A stretch of DNA of 5,670 bases from Clostridia bacterium (GTDB taxonomy: Bacteria > Bacillota > Clostridia > UBA1381 > UMGS1253), in assembly GCA_017411585.1 (NCBI GenBank), contig JAFQPV010000062.1:1-5670 (forward strand). The letters are read 5' to 3'. Of the stretch, positions 1 to 5,670 are shown in pieces. The notes under the pieces were generated by a model that had not been told where the DNA came from, made no database searches, and was given only the letters and a program-made list of their open reading frames with translations. The position numbers were made by a program, and so were the translations under genes. How positions within the stretch are numbered: position 1 is the stretch's first letter; every line of letters begins with the position of its first letter.

Positions 1-320
1 AAGTCCTCTACATCCTTTGCGCAGGTCGGTTTGAAGCCGCCGATACCCATATTGGTTGTACCGAGCTTTTTATGATTCTCAATCGCACCCTCGATGTCCT
101 TTTTCATCATGTCTAAATTGTCGTGCGTACCAACAATTTCAATGCCTGCATCTGCAGCCATTTCGCGGAACTTGTCATAAGCAAAGCCGTAGCAGCCCGC
201 TGTCTGCGCTTCACTGTAGCCAAGCTCAGCGAGCTTTTTAAATGTAGCTCTTGCCTCTTCCTCGGTACCGAAGTGCGTTCTTACGGTAAATAGCTGCAAA
301 CCGATTTTCTTCATTTCCAT
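1..320 (-). CDS. Sugar phosphate isomerase/epimerase, N-terminal part (runs off window)
   Basis: The first 106 residues of a TIM-barrel protein of the sugar phosphate isomerase/epimerase (xylose isomerase-like, AP endonuclease 2) superfamily; the 3' end lies beyond base 1. Seen: an N-terminal first beta strand IGLQLFTVR (residues 6-14), an alpha helix with a phased E/K pattern (20-33), the LGY.EAQTAG strand-turn (33-42), and the VGTHDNLD segment (63-70), whose H66 fits the conserved barrel histidine of the family. Family members are usually about 250-290 residues, so roughly 60% is missing. They are typically metal-dependent cytosolic enzymes that isomerise or epimerise ketoses or inositol derivatives; the substrate cannot be told from this fragment. 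The start at 320 is preferred because AGGGG (330-334) lies 9 nt upstream; the in-frame ATG two codons later would be too distant. It has its own promoter (361-389) and sits after the terminator of the preceding operon, so it is a separate transcription unit. Confidence 0.85.
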   Translation of the reverse strand, partial: MEMKKIGLQLFTVRTHFGTEEEARATFKKLAELGYSEAQTAGCYGFAYDKFREMAADAGIEIVGTHDNLDMMKKDIEGAIENHKKLGTTNMGIGGFKPTCAKDVED

Positions 321-360
321 ATTTCTCTACCCCTTTTTGAAAAATAGTATTTATGAGTGT

Positions 361-389
361 ATTGTATCACCTTTTTATGCACATTTCAA
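361..389 (-). promoter_or_regulatory. Sigma-A promoter for the sugar isomerase gene
   Basis: Read on the minus strand, -35 TTGAAA (389-384) and -10 TACAAT (366-361) are separated by exactly 17 nt. A TG one base before the -10 (TGA-TACAAT) makes it an extended -10 promoter. Transcription should start near 354, giving a leader of about 35 nt with the ribosome binding site at 330-334. The surrounding 100 bases are strongly AT-rich. No sequencing or mapping evidence is available, but the match is close to consensus. Confidence 0.8.
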
Positions 390-456
390 TAGCAGAATAA
401 CGCATTTTTTTGCACAAAACGCTCATGCTTTTGCGAACGCAGCTTAATTTTCCTTT

Positions 457-492
457 AAAAAATGCATCCGTGCAGTCTGCACGGATGCATTT
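457..492 (-). terminator. Intrinsic terminator of the OPT-PqqD operon
   Basis: A perfect 13-bp inverted repeat (462-474 with 478-490) with a 3-nt loop GTC (475-477), extended to 15 bp by two A-T pairs. On the minus strand it is followed by six U residues (462-457), the classic rho-independent form. It begins 2 nt after the stop codon of the PqqD-like gene. On the plus strand only two or three T residues follow, so it should work mainly for the minus-strand operon. It insulates the downstream isomerase gene. Confidence 0.92.
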
Positions 493-494
493 CA

Positions 495-848
495 TTATTC
501 CTTCCAGGCTACAAAGCCGTAGCTGTCCAAAATCTGAAAATACTTTGCAAGTCTCTCATACAGCGGATGTGCCGCTTCGCCGAATTTTTCATCGACCAGC
601 TTACCAAGCTCGATGATGTTTTTCTCTCCATCCAACAGCGGCCATACAAAACTGCCGGTTTCATCCAAATGCACATAGCTTACGCGCGGCTTTTTAAAAA
701 GCTTTTGCGCTATGCGATTAAACAGCCCCGTATTTTCAATTTCCAGCGTAACCTTCCCCTCTGCATCCGTGCTCCACTTCAAGTGTGCCGAACGCATAGG
801 GCTGCGCTCCAAAAAATTTTCAGAAATGATATTGTTCTTTTTTCTCAT
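495..848 (-). CDS. PqqD family protein (RRE-like winged helix), coupled to OPT transporter
   Basis: A 117-residue soluble protein without signal peptide or membrane segments. Residues about 56-115 match the PqqD family (PF05402) layout: a beta-hairpin region YVHLDETGSFVWPLLDG (58-74, with the family's G65, W69 and D73-G74), a helix IIELGKLVDEKFG (78-90), and a C-terminal helix ending in LDSYGFV (107-113). The N-terminal 55 residues, rich in basic residues (RKK at 2-4, LFKKPR at 50-55) with a predicted strand VTLEIENTG (33-41), are an extension that PQQ-biosynthesis PqqD (about 90 residues) lacks. PqqD and related RiPP recognition elements bind leader peptides and present them to radical SAM enzymes; no such enzyme is in this window, so that role is not supported here. 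The ATG lies 3 nt after the OPT stop, with only a weak purine-rich stretch as binding site, so translation is probably coupled to the transporter. Function is unknown; a cytosolic partner of the transporter or of its substrate is an inference. Confidence 0.85.
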   Translation of the reverse strand: MRKKNNIISENFLERSPMRSAHLKWSTDAEGKVTLEIENTGLFNRIAQKLFKKPRVSYVHLDETGSFVWPLLDGEKNIIELGKLVDEKFGEAAHPLYERLAKYFQILDSYGFVAWKE

Positions 849-851
849 GGC

Positions 852-2756
852 TTACTTACGCTTCTTCCACAAAGAGAACTTCAAAACGGTTAAAACGATA
901 ATTGCAAACAGCACCAAGCCGCCGATGTTCATAAATGCCGGAGAAAGACCAAGCTTTGCAGAAAGGTCAATTGCTTCGCCAACACCAAACACAGCAAGTA
1001 CCGCTAAAAGAATACCTACAAGACCTTCACCGGCAATCATACCGGAGCAGAAGAGAATGCCGTCGTTTGTAATCTCTTTCTTTTCTTCTTCCGGCTTCTT
1101 CATCTTGTCCATCGCAAGTCTTACAAGACCGCCGACCATAATGCAAGCATTCAGCTGTACCGGCAGATATACACCGATGGCAAACGGAAGTACCGGAAGG
1201 CCGACAACCTCAACTACAACTGCGATGCATACGCCAACCAAAACGAGCGACCACGGAAGGTTGCCTTCCATAACGCCTTCAATAATCAGCTTCATCAGTG
1301 TTGCCTGCGGTGCTGCCAGCTCGTCACCGCCGAAGCCCCAAGCTGTATCCAACAGATACAAGGTGCCGCCGATGGCAAACGCCGCTGCAATAACACCGAG
1401 AATTTCACCAATCTGCTGCTTCTTCGGTGTAGCACCAAGCAAGAAGCCTGTCTTTAAGTCTTGCGAGGTGTCGCCTGCAATTGCAGATACAATACAGATA
1501 ATCGAACCGATAGCAATTGCACTCTGCATACCTGCTGCACCAGCCATACCTGTAAACTTCAAAATCAAAGTGGTAATTAAAAGGGTTGCAATCGCCATAC
1601 CGGAAACCGGGTTATTGCTGCTGCCGACAAGACCAACCATTCTGGACGATACTGTTGCAAAGAAGAAACCAAATACCACCACGATAATTGCACCGATCAA
1701 GGTTACCGGAATTGCCGGAACAAGCCATACAAGAATTGTCAAAATCGCGATTACAATTAAAACGACCTTTAAGCTGATATCCTGCTCAGTACGTAAGGTT
1801 GAACCACCCTTTGCACCTGCAACACTCTTCATTGCGCCTGCAAAGGTTTTTACTATGAGCGGCAGGGACTTAATGAGGCTGATAATACCGCCGGCTGCGA
1901 GCGCGCCTGCGCCGATATATCGCACATACGTGCCCCAAAGCGCACCTGCGCCACCTTCAGCAAACAATGTGCCGATCGGTGCTGTGCCCGGTGCAAGCGT
2001 TGTATCGGCACCGAAGAGCATCATCAGCGGAATGATAACCATCCAGGAAAGCACGCCGCCCGCGAACATATAAGAAGAAATTCTTGCACCACAAATGTAG
2101 CCGACACTCATAACCGCCGGATAAATCTGCGTACCGATTGTGCCGGCGAATCCCTTAAAGGTATAGGAGATTTCACCTGCAACCAGCTTTAAGCCGTCGA
2201 TAATAAACTTAAACAGTGCCGCAAAGCCCATACCTGCAAATACGGTAGAAGCCTTTGCGCCGCCTTCTTCGCCTGCCAAAAGCACCTCTGCACAAGCCGT
2301 TCCCTCCGGATACGGCAAAACGCCGTGCTCCTTTACGATGAGCGCGTTTCTTAAAGGCACCATAAAGAATACGCCCAAAAGACCGCCCAAAAGCGCAATC
2401 AGTGTGATACTGATTATATCCGGCTTGTCCATTACGCCTTCCTTTGCCCACAAAAACAGCGCCGGCAAAGTAAAGATTGCACCTGCTGCAAGGGATTCAC
2501 CTGCAGAACCAATCGTCTGCACAACGTTACTTTCGAGAATTGAATTTTTGCGCATTACCACACGGATAACGCCCATTGCAATTACGGCTGCCGGAATCGA
2601 GGCAGACACCGTCATGCCGACTCTAAGGCCCAAATATGCATTTGCTGCGCCGAAAATTACCGCGAGCAGAATACCCATAATTACGGATGTCACCGTAATT
2701 TCCGGCGTAATCTTCTCTGCCGGAATATACGGCTTGAAGTTTTCTTTATTGTTCAT
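852..2756 (-). CDS. OPT family oligopeptide transporter (TIGR00733 type)
   Basis: A full-length 634-residue polytopic membrane protein with about 15-17 hydrophobic segments from residue 24 to 627, a short cytosolic-looking N-terminus, a charged loop at 549-565 (KMKKPEEEKKE) and a basic KKRK C-terminus. Typical prokaryotic OPT blocks are visible: LRNALI..HGVLPYPEGTACAEVL (135-159), GSSNNPVSGM (378-387), AGDTSQDLKTG (427-437) followed by GATPKKQQIGEILG (441-454), and LPVLPFAIGVYLPVQLN (520-536). OPT proteins are proton-coupled importers of small peptides, while the related YSL branch carries metal chelates; the exact substrate of this bacterial group is poorly settled. The ATG at 2756 has GGAG (2763-2766) 6 nt upstream. 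It follows pepD by 81 nt, has its own promoter there, and is followed 3 nt later by the PqqD-like gene. The pairing with a dipeptidase supports peptide uptake, though this is inference from context. Confidence 0.96.
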   Translation of the reverse strand: MNNKENFKPYIPAEKITPEITVTSVIMGILLAVIFGAANAYLGLRVGMTVSASIPAAVIAMGVIRVVMRKNSILESNVVQTIGSAGESLAAGAIFTLPALFLWAKEGVMDKPDIISITLIALLGGLLGVFFMVPLRNALIVKEHGVLPYPEGTACAEVLLAGEEGGAKASTVFAGMGFAALFKFIIDGLKLVAGEISYTFKGFAGTIGTQIYPAVMSVGYICGARISSYMFAGGVLSWMVIIPLMMLFGADTTLAPGTAPIGTLFAEGGAGALWGTYVRYIGAGALAAGGIISLIKSLPLIVKTFAGAMKSVAGAKGGSTLRTEQDISLKVVLIVIAILTILVWLVPAIPVTLIGAIIVVVFGFFFATVSSRMVGLVGSSNNPVSGMAIATLLITTLILKFTGMAGAAGMQSAIAIGSIICIVSAIAGDTSQDLKTGFLLGATPKKQQIGEILGVIAAAFAIGGTLYLLDTAWGFGGDELAAPQATLMKLIIEGVMEGNLPWSLVLVGVCIAVVVEVVGLPVLPFAIGVYLPVQLNACIMVGGLVRLAMDKMKKPEEEKKEITNDGILFCSGMIAGEGLVGILLAVLAVFGVGEAIDLSAKLGLSPAFMNIGGLVLFAIIVLTVLKFSLWKKRK

Positions 2757-2804
2757 GTTTTTCTCCGTTCCGCCGCAAGACTGCGACTAGTTTTCATCCT
2801 TAGT

Positions 2805-2834
2805 ATTGTACCACATCTACCGGTGGTTTGTAAA
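2805..2834 (-). promoter_or_regulatory. Extended -10 promoter for the OPT-PqqD operon
   Basis: In the 81-nt gap after pepD, minus strand: -35 TTTACA (2834-2829), an 18-nt spacer, and -10 TACAAT (2810-2805), with TG at the extended -10 position (TGG-TACAAT). The -35 begins 3 nt beyond the pepD stop codon. Predicted start near 2798 gives a leader of about 42 nt before the OPT start, containing the GGAG ribosome binding site. I see no terminator for pepD in this gap, so read-through from pepD plus initiation here are both possible. Confidence 0.72.
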
Positions 2835-2837
2835 TCC

Positions 2838-4280
2838 TTATTTACATTTCGCCAAAATTTGTTTCACCAACGCAAAGGTTTCTGCCGTTGAGGAAATGCT
2901 GAGGCGCTCTTTTACCGTATGCACATCGAAAAGCGCAGGTCCGATTGCAATGCAGTCGAGTCCCGGAATCTTCGATGCAAACACACCGCACTCCAGTCCG
3001 GCGTGGATGGCTTCTACCTTCGCCTCGCCGCCGCACAAATCCTTATAGCACGCTTTATAGTGCTCGCGCAGCACCGAATCCGCCTTATACTCCCAGGACG
3101 GGTAGTGGCCATCTGTTTTTGTGCTGCAGCCGAAGGTCTTTGCCAGCGCAAACAACCGCTTTTCCAAAAAGTCAAGCGCCGTCTGCTTATTGGAGCGCAA
3201 AGTAAAGAGCAGCTCTACCACACCGCTCTGCGTTTTAAGAATACCGAGGTTTAACGAGGTTTCCACAAGCCCCTCGATGCTGACGCTCATATCCATCACG
3301 CCGCACGGTGCGCACAAAAGAAGCTGCGAAAGCTTATCACTGTCCGCCTGCGGCAAAACATCAAATTCGCCCATCTCACCTACGCTTACCTTTAAGGAAG
3401 CATTTGGCTCGCGATCGATGATTTCCTTTTGAATCATATCCATGCTGTATTGCAGCTTCTGCACAAACACCTGCGCATTTTCCACAACAAGCTCTGCGCT
3501 GCACGCAAGCGGAATCGCATTGCCCTTGTCGCCGCCATTTACGCCAATGAGTCTGAAATCGCCTACGGCCCTTGCCTCGTGCAGGATTCTGCCCATCAGC
3601 ATATCTGCATTCACTCTGCCCTTATGAATTTCGATGCCCGAATGTCCGCCCTGCAGACCGGCGATGCGCAGAGTGATGTGTGTTCCGCGCACGCGAATCG
3701 GCGTATAGGCAAGTGTCATCAAAAAGTTGCTGCCGCCTGCACACGATACCGTCACCGTGCCCGGTTCTTCCGCATCCATATTGATCATCCTTTTACCGGA
3801 CAAAAGCTTTGCATCTAATGCCATCGCACCGTACATACCGGTTTCTTCATCCGTGGTAAACAGTGCTTCAATCGGCGGATGTGCAATATCGTCGCTTGCC
3901 AGAATTGCAAGCGCCATCGCAACCGCAATGCCGTTGTCTGCACCCAGGCTCGTCCCTTCCGCTTTCACAAAATCGCCGTCCACATACGGACGGATGCCAT
4001 CATTTTCAAAATCGATATTACAATCCTCTGTCTTTTGGCATACCATATCCAGATGCCCCTGCAAAATCACAGGCGCCGATGCCTCGTAGCCCGCAGTGCC
4101 GTTTTTGTATATCACGACATTGTTTGCCGCATCGCGCACCGCACGCAAGCCATGCCTTTTTGCAAAATCCAAACAATACCGGCTGATTTGCTCCATATTG
4201 CCGGAGCCATGCGGAACAGAGCAAATTTCTTCAAAATATTCAAATACGCGCTTCGGTTCAAGCGCGGATAAATTTTTCAT
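2838..4280 (-). CDS. pepD: Aminoacyl-histidine dipeptidase (beta-Ala-His dipeptidase), M20C
   Basis: A complete 480-residue cytosolic zinc metallopeptidase of family M20C (PepD type, TIGR01893), the usual length. It hydrolyses Xaa-His and other unblocked dipeptides. Catalytic signatures are intact: QGHLDMVCQK (74-83) with metal ligand H76 and D78; TSLGADNGIA (110-119) with bridging D115; TTDEETGMYGA (142-152) with general base E145 and ligand E146; MDAEEPG (168-174) with ligand D169; and C-terminal H454 in FDVHTVKERLSIS. The spacing matches the residues known for Vibrio PepD (His80, Asp82, Asp119, Glu149, Glu150, Asp173, His461). GLQGGHSGIEI (about 208-218) marks the lid/dimerisation domain start. 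There is no signal peptide. The ATG at 4280 has GGAGG (4290-4294) 9 nt upstream. Its position just upstream of the OPT transporter suggests it degrades imported peptides. No truncation or missing key residue is seen. Confidence 0.97.
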   Translation of the reverse strand: MKNLSALEPKRVFEYFEEICSVPHGSGNMEQISRYCLDFAKRHGLRAVRDAANNVVIYKNGTAGYEASAPVILQGHLDMVCQKTEDCNIDFENDGIRPYVDGDFVKAEGTSLGADNGIAVAMALAILASDDIAHPPIEALFTTDEETGMYGAMALDAKLLSGKRMINMDAEEPGTVTVSCAGGSNFLMTLAYTPIRVRGTHITLRIAGLQGGHSGIEIHKGRVNADMLMGRILHEARAVGDFRLIGVNGGDKGNAIPLACSAELVVENAQVFVQKLQYSMDMIQKEIIDREPNASLKVSVGEMGEFDVLPQADSDKLSQLLLCAPCGVMDMSVSIEGLVETSLNLGILKTQSGVVELLFTLRSNKQTALDFLEKRLFALAKTFGCSTKTDGHYPSWEYKADSVLREHYKACYKDLCGGEAKVEAIHAGLECGVFASKIPGLDCIAIGPALFDVHTVKERLSISSTAETFALVKQILAKCK

Positions 4281-4319
4281 TATTTCTCGCCTCCGTTGTT
4301 AGTATAACCGTACTTTTCT

Positions 4320-4348
4320 ATTATAAAGGATTATTGTTAAAAAAGCAA
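4320..4348 (-). promoter_or_regulatory. Promoter for pepD
   Basis: On the minus strand a perfect -10 TATAAT (4325-4320) lies 17 nt from a weak -35 TTGCTT (4348-4343), of which only TTG matches consensus. Predicted start is near 4313, giving a leader of about 33 nt with the GGAGG ribosome binding site. A second weaker -10-like TATACT (4306-4301) lies inside the leader but lacks a convincing -35. The -35 lies 2 nt past the hairpin of the upstream MATE-gene terminator, within its tail. Confidence 0.68.
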
Positions 4349-4350
4349 CA

Positions 4351-4376
4351 AAAAAGGATGCCACGGCATCCTTTTT
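4351..4376 (-). terminator. Bidirectional intrinsic terminator after the MATE gene
   Basis: A perfect inverted repeat: AAAAAGGATGC (4351-4361) pairs with GCATCCTTTTT (4366-4376) around a CACG loop. The GC core is GGATGC and each arm ends in an A or T tract, so U residues follow the stem on either strand. It begins 5 nt after the MATE stop codon (4382-4384) and should end that transcript. The plus-strand direction has no gene to serve in this window. Confidence 0.92.
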
Positions 4377-4381
4377 AAAAA

Positions 4382-5670
4382 CTATTGCTGCTCTCTTAAT
4401 CGCTTCATCGCCCGCGGCTTGATAATCGCAAGCGTAATTAAATGACATACAATTACAAATATCCACGAAATCGGCCACGCAATAAACAATGCCCACTCCT
4501 CACGGAAATACGGAAGCACAAACAATACCCACATCATGCGCACACCGCAGGTGCCGATAAAGCTGGTAATTGCCGGTATCGTTGAAGAACCGAGGCCGCG
4601 AATCGCGCCCATTAAGCACTCCATTGCGCCCACCAGGAAATACGGCGCTGTCGTCATCCAAAGACGGAGCACACCAATTTCGATTGCCTCCGGCGAGTCG
4701 GTGATATAAATACCCAAAAGCGGACGCGCAAACAGCACACACGCACCGCCAAGCACAAGACCTGCAACCACCGCACAAATGAGCGGAATGTAGATAAACT
4801 TATTGATGCGCTTTTCGTCCTTAGCGCCATAATTTTGACTTACGCCCGTTAAAACCGCCTGATAAAAGGCGTTCATCGACACATAGACAAAGCCTTCAAT
4901 ATTACTGCCTGCCGTCGAGCCCGCAATCGTCACAGGACCGAAGGAGTTTACGCCCGCCTGCACCACTGTGTTTGACAGTGCAAAAAACGAAGACTGCACG
5001 CCTGCCGGCAAGCCGACGCGCATGATTTCCTGCAGGGAGGTTTTATAAATCCTAAGCGAGCGGATATCCAAACGATACGCGCCCTCCGAGCGCATCAGCG
5101 TAAACAAAACCGCTGCCGCAGATAAATAGTTTGCCGCAATCGTTCCTATCGCAACACCGGCAACATCCATATGAAAACCGATAACCAAAATCAGGTTCAG
5201 CACCACATTCACCAAGCCGGTCACCGCCAAAATGTAAAGCGGTCTTTTCGTATCACCAATGGCGCGCAGAATGGAAGCACCAAAGTTATAAATAAGCGAG
5301 GCCGGCACGCCGACAAAAATAATGCGCATATATAAAACCGCGCCCTCCAGCACGGCGCCCTCCGGTGTGCCCATCAAAACCAGCAGCGGGCGCGCAAACA
5401 CGAAGCCCACAATGCCGGCAAACACACCGACAATTACGGAAAGCAGCATCGCCGTATGTACCGTTTCATGCATACTTTTCACATCTCTTGCACCAAATGC
5501 ACGCGAAACCGCAACACTGGCACCAAGCGAAAAGCCGATAAACACATTAACCAGCAAGCCGGAAACCGAGCCGGTTGCGCCAACGGCAGCCATTGCATTC
5601 GAGCCGGCAAAGCGACTGACTACAATCAAATCCGCCGCATTGTACAAAAGCTGCAACACACTCGCCAAAA
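4382..5670 (-). CDS. MATE family efflux transporter (YoeA-like), N-terminus missing
   Basis: At least 428 residues of a MATE (multi antimicrobial extrusion) inner-membrane antiporter that exports drugs or cationic metabolites using a sodium or proton gradient. The reading frame stays open to the window edge. The first visible in-frame start-like codon is TTG at 5668, but the residues after it (ASVLQLLYNAADLIVVSRFAG) correspond to the middle of the first MATE helix, so this is almost certainly an internal Leu and about 20-30 residues lie upstream. Both pseudo-symmetric halves are visible: ILRAIGDTKRP (133-143 of the visible part) in the first half and ECLMGAIRGLGSSTIP (350-365) in the second. 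The GFSLGASVAVSRAFGA stretch (45-60) is the typical second-helix motif, and GVSQNYGAKDEKRI (275-288) its second-half copy. About 11-12 hydrophobic segments are present, with a basic C-terminus (KPRAMKRLREQQ). Substrate cannot be told. It is separated from pepD by a terminator and is probably unrelated to it. Confidence 0.96.
   Translation of the reverse strand, partial: LASVLQLLYNAADLIVVSRFAGSNAMAAVGATGSVSGLLVNVFIGFSLGASVAVSRAFGARDVKSMHETVHTAMLLSVIVGVFAGIVGFVFARPLLVLMGTPEGAVLEGAVLYMRIIFVGVPASLIYNFGASILRAIGDTKRPLYILAVTGLVNVVLNLILVIGFHMDVAGVAIGTIAANYLSAAAVLFTLMRSEGAYRLDIRSLRIYKTSLQEIMRVGLPAGVQSSFFALSNTVVQAGVNSFGPVTIAGSTAGSNIEGFVYVSMNAFYQAVLTGVSQNYGAKDEKRINKFIYIPLICAVVAGLVLGGACVLFARPLLGIYITDSPEAIEIGVLRLWMTTAPYFLVGAMECLMGAIRGLGSSTIPAITSFIGTCGVRMMWVLFVLPYFREEWALFIAWPISWIFVIVCHLITLAIIKPRAMKRLREQQ

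Noticed and set aside
410..616. Plus-strand open frame of 68 codons across the terminator and the PqqD-like gene
   Set aside because: It runs through the hairpin and antisense to a better supported gene, with no binding site or recognisable product.
463..772. Shared 10-mer TGCATCCGTG in the terminator (463-472) and inside the PqqD-like gene (near 763-772)
   Set aside because: It is a single short match with no flanking similarity; one copy is explained by the terminator stem and the other by coding sequence.
712..2073. A long open frame (453 codons) on the plus strand opposite the OPT gene
   Set aside because: Its product is a low-complexity mix of Ala, Pro, Thr, Ile and Ser with no recognisable domain, as expected for the antisense of a transporter coded with GC-rich third positions. 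The minus-strand frame has clear OPT motifs, a ribosome binding site and a promoter.
2774..2785. Small hairpin CGCA-agac-TGCG in the pepD-OPT gap as a pepD terminator
   Set aside because: The stem is only 4 bp and no T run follows on the minus strand; it also lies in the leader of the OPT transcript rather than next to the pepD stop.
3429..4271. Several plus-strand open frames of 60-130 codons opposite pepD
   Set aside because: They are Cys/His/Arg-rich antisense shadows without ribosome binding sites or family resemblance, while pepD on the other strand has a full set of catalytic residues.
5666..5668. TTG as the start codon of the MATE protein
   Set aside because: The residues just after it align with the interior of the first MATE helix, and the frame stays open to the window edge, so the gene is better read as cut by the window.

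Overview
This window looks like ordinary chromosomal DNA from a Gram-positive anaerobe of the Bacillota, most likely Clostridia. The evidence is AT-rich intergenic gaps with sigma-A type promoters, strong GGAG-type ribosome binding sites, U-tract terminators, and clostridial-looking protein families (TIGR00733-type OPT transporter, M20C dipeptidase, YoeA-like MATE protein). The genus cannot be read from the window. All five genes lie on the minus strand, so transcription runs from high to low coordinates. No RNA gene, mobile element, CRISPR array or long repeat is visible.

Layout in transcription order: (1) 5670-4382, a MATE-family multidrug/sodium antiporter lacking its N-terminus at the window edge, ending in a near-perfect bidirectional hairpin terminator (4351-4376). 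(2) 4280-2838, pepD, a complete M20C cytosolic aminoacyl-histidine dipeptidase with every expected metal and catalytic residue, with a TATAAT promoter abutting the previous terminator. (3) 2756-852, a complete OPT-family transporter with its own extended -10 promoter. (4) 848-495, a 117-residue PqqD-like protein starting 3 nt after the OPT stop and followed at once by a strong intrinsic terminator (457-492). (5) 320-1, the N-terminal 106 residues of a sugar phosphate isomerase/epimerase (AP endonuclease 2-like TIM barrel) behind a good TTGAAA-17-TACAAT promoter.

The middle three genes make a plausible peptide-use module: OPT imports small peptides (or a metal-chelate or peptide-like substrate) and PepD cleaves dipeptides in the cytosol. 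The role of the PqqD-like protein is the real open question. It has the fold family of RiPP recognition elements, but no radical SAM enzyme, precursor peptide or other maturation gene is in the window, and it is tightly coupled to a transporter gene. The flanking MATE and isomerase genes have their own terminator or promoter and appear functionally separate. Apart from the OPT-PqqD pairing, I see no evidence of an undescribed multi-gene system here.
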